Positions 6,923-7,619 of a stretch of DNA of 7,619 bases are shown piece by piece; the first letter of the stretch is position 1, and each line of letters opens with the position of its first letter. This DNA is from Thermoplasmatota archaeon (lineage in GTDB: Archaea; Thermoplasmatota; Penumbrarchaeia; Penumbrarchaeales; Penumbrarchaeaceae). Below the pieces are notes generated by a model. The model saw nothing but the letters and a program-made list of their open reading frames with translations. It ran no database searches and was not told the DNA's origin. The stretch is from positions 1-7,619 of the forward strand of contig JAUVLN010000096.1 of the NCBI GenBank assembly GCA_030600725.1, given 5' to 3'. The translations under genes were made by a program, and so were the position numbers.

Positions 6923-6938
6923 CAGGGCATACCCTGCT
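6921..6938 (-). repeat. Perfect hairpin at the predicted 5' end of the giant mRNA
   Basis: AGCAGGG, loop TATG, CCCTGCT on the minus strand: seven perfect pairs, mostly GC, with a tetraloop. Given the TATA box at 6961-6970, transcription should begin at about 6939-6944, so this stem would form the very 5' end of the mRNA. Alternatively it is a DNA operator overlapping the start site. Confidence 0.6.
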
Positions 6939-6960
6939 TTCTGGGGAATAATAGTAAAAG

Positions 6961-6970
6961 TATATATAAA
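6961..6970 (-). promoter_or_regulatory. Archaeal TATA box of the giant surface-protein gene
   Basis: TTTATATATA on the minus strand, preceded by the purine-rich AGAAGG, is a close match to the archaeal BRE/TATA pattern. It lies about 80 bases before the ATG and predicts a start near 6940 with a leader of about 55 bases. Of the sequences read in this window it is the best promoter candidate. Confidence 0.7.
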
Positions 6971-6994
6971 CCTTCTATGTGTTCGCATTTTCCT

Positions 6995-7004
6995 AGTATA
7001 TAAG
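6995..7004 (-). promoter_or_regulatory. Second upstream TATA-like element
   Basis: CTTATATACT on the minus strand, about 34 bases upstream of the main TATA box, resembles it (both contain TTATATA). It could be a secondary promoter for the same gene or simply part of the AT-rich tract. On the plus strand the same bases read TATATAAG, but no credible plus-strand gene follows. Confidence 0.35.
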
Positions 7005-7023
7005 TATGAGATAACATTTTTAA

Positions 7024-7037
7024 CTGAATGGATTCAG
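7024..7037. repeat. Inverted repeat CTGAAT-GG-ATTCAG in the intergenic region
   Basis: Perfect six-base arms separated by two bases, upstream of both TATA-like elements. The geometry fits a dimeric protein binding site better than an RNA hairpin. It could also be part of the 3' end of the upstream gene's transcript, but no T run follows. Confidence 0.35.
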
Positions 7038-7062
7038 GTTGGTTCGGGAGTATACTACCTGC

Positions 7063-7100
7063 GATCACATCTTTCTGCAAGCATCACACTATGTGATCAC
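7063..7100. promoter_or_regulatory. Cluster of ATCACA/TGTGAT half-sites, operator-like
   Basis: ATCACA occurs at 7064-7069 and 7083-7088, 19 bases apart, and in inverted form (TGTGAT) at 7092-7097. GATCACAT (7063-7070) and ATGTGATC (7091-7098) form perfect eight-base inverted arms, and GTGATCAC (7093-7100) is a perfect palindrome. The cluster lies about 95-135 bases upstream of the main TATA box and 36 bases past the stop of the upstream gene. It looks like a regulator binding region, or a 3' hairpin of the upstream mRNA. Confidence 0.45.
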
Positions 7101-7135
7101 CAGGATTATAGTCTCCTTACGGTTTCTCTTTCCCC

Positions 7136-7619
7136 CTAGTTGTTTCGACCAGATTGAACCGGCCTTACCATCTGGGGTGATGCAGGTCGAACCAGAGTTG
7201 CCTGCGATGGCTGAACGGGCCTGGCCATCTGTGGAATTCCCGGCCTTGCACCTGGCATAGACCTTGCGATACCAGGAGCCCTGGCAGGAGCGGTAGGTAG
7301 TGCCATGGGGTGGCGTTGTCCTACCATCAAAGTAGTTGGCCTCATGGCCGGCTGACCTACCAACTGAGGACCTCCTTGAAGGGAGATCCGCTGTGGTGCA
7401 CCAGGTTGTGCACCTCCCTGCGCCTGAAGGAAAGTGGGAAGCTTTGATGATATGGTGGCAAGCGGGAGTTTCTCCATCAGGTTGTGGACCCTCTCCCTGC
7501 ACCTCTGCTGGGCGGACTGGTAGATCGCAGTCTTCCTTGGGTCCTTGGATGCGCTGTGCTTGTTGTACAGAACATAACCGCTGAGGGCAGCGGCGATGAG
7601 GGCGATCAAGGCGAGTACC
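7136..7619 (-). CDS. C-terminal end of a second, paralogous membrane-anchored surface protein (5' part outside window)
   Basis: The frame is open from the window edge to a TAG at 7138-7136, giving 161 visible residues. An in-frame TTG at 7609 is not the real start: the frame continues upstream and encodes the same transmembrane helix as the neighbour (VLALIALIAAAL). The visible part holds that helix, the basic segment QQRCRERV and a tail rich in Pro, Arg, Gln and Met without acidic residues or lysine after QGGAQPG. The first 73 residues match residues 1575-1647 of the adjacent protein with one Arg-to-Cys change. The rest is related but diverged, ending PQMVRPVQSGRNN, with PQMARPVQ/PQMVRPVQ duplicated inside. 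Same orientation, 251 bases upstream of the paralog. The ectodomain cannot be seen, so calling it a propeller protein is inference. Confidence 0.88.
   Translation of the reverse strand, partial: VLALIALIAAALSGYVLYNKHSASKDPRKTAIYQSAQQRCRERVHNLMEKLPLATISSKLPTFLQAQGGAQPGAPQRISLQGGPQLVGQPAMRPTTLMVGQRHPMALPTAPARAPGIARSMPGARPGIPQMARPVQPSQATLVRPASPQMVRPVQSGRNN
7400..7619 (-). repeat. 220-base near-identical direct repeat, copy 2
   Basis: Partner of 1944-2163 at a constant offset of 5456 bases, with a single mismatch at 7501. The match runs to the last base of the window and may continue beyond it. Both copies are in frame at the same place in their proteins. Confidence 0.95.

Noticed and set aside
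6838..7080. An 80-codon minus-strand open frame covering the promoter and start of the giant gene
   Set aside because: It runs through the TATA box and the hairpins and overlaps the signal peptide in another frame. No family resemblance.
6695..7110. CRISPR array or tandem DNA repeats in the spacer
   Set aside because: The short repeated motifs are inverted and irregularly spaced, with no direct repeats of 24 bases or more.
7136..7609. A complete 157-residue protein starting at TTG 7609
   Set aside because: The frame continues to the window edge and matches the middle of a transmembrane helix in the neighbour. The TTG is an internal leucine codon and the gene is a 5'-truncated fragment only because of the window.
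7400..7619. The repeat as part of an insertion sequence or other mobile element
   Set aside because: There are no terminal inverted repeats, target-site duplications or transposase. Both copies are in-frame coding sequence at the same position of paralogous proteins.

Overview
The window looks like archaeal chromosome, most likely a member of the Thermoplasmatota or a related euryarchaeal lineage. The reasons are: AT-rich TATA elements of archaeal type upstream of the genes; purine-rich Shine-Dalgarno sequences of the GGAGG type; a short archaeal-type orotate phosphoribosyltransferase; and a very large secreted protein built from FG-GAP propeller, cadherin-like and thrombospondin-type-3 modules with a C-terminal membrane anchor. 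The lineage is inferred from architecture, not from a database comparison. All four genes lie on the minus strand, so the biological reading order runs from high to low coordinates.

Reading along the minus strand, the window opens inside the 3' end of a surface-protein gene (7136-7619). Only its transmembrane helix and cytoplasmic tail are visible. A 251-base spacer (6885-7135) follows. It holds operator-like ATCACA/TGTGAT repeats, two TATA-like elements and a densely structured 5' leader. Next comes an intact 1723-codon gene (1713-6884) for a paralogous surface protein: signal peptide, a beta-rich N-terminal domain, 14 FG-GAP-like repeats with about 53-residue periodicity (fitting two seven-bladed propellers), three cadherin-like domains, an Ig-like domain, an acidic calcium-binding stalk, one transmembrane helix and a 131-residue cytoplasmic tail. 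After a roughly 100-base spacer with two overlapping hairpins come pyrE (1087-1611) and, 17 bases on, purD (1-1069, cut by the left edge).

The two halves of the window do unrelated jobs. The right part is a tandem pair of paralogous, probably calcium-dependent, cell-surface proteins. The left part is a compact nucleotide-biosynthesis pair: PyrE consumes PRPP for UMP synthesis, and PurD acts on phosphoribosylamine, itself made from PRPP, in IMP synthesis.

The strongest unexplained signals are three. First, a 220-base segment (1944-2163 and 7400-7619) is identical between the paralogs except for one base and then breaks abruptly into diverged sequence. Second, both paralogs carry a long cytoplasmic tail rich in Pro, Arg, Gln and Met and with no acidic residue. 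Third, almost the whole predicted 5' leader of the large gene is made of inverted repeats, the last of which encloses the ribosome-binding site. No RNA genes, insertion sequences or CRISPR arrays were seen.
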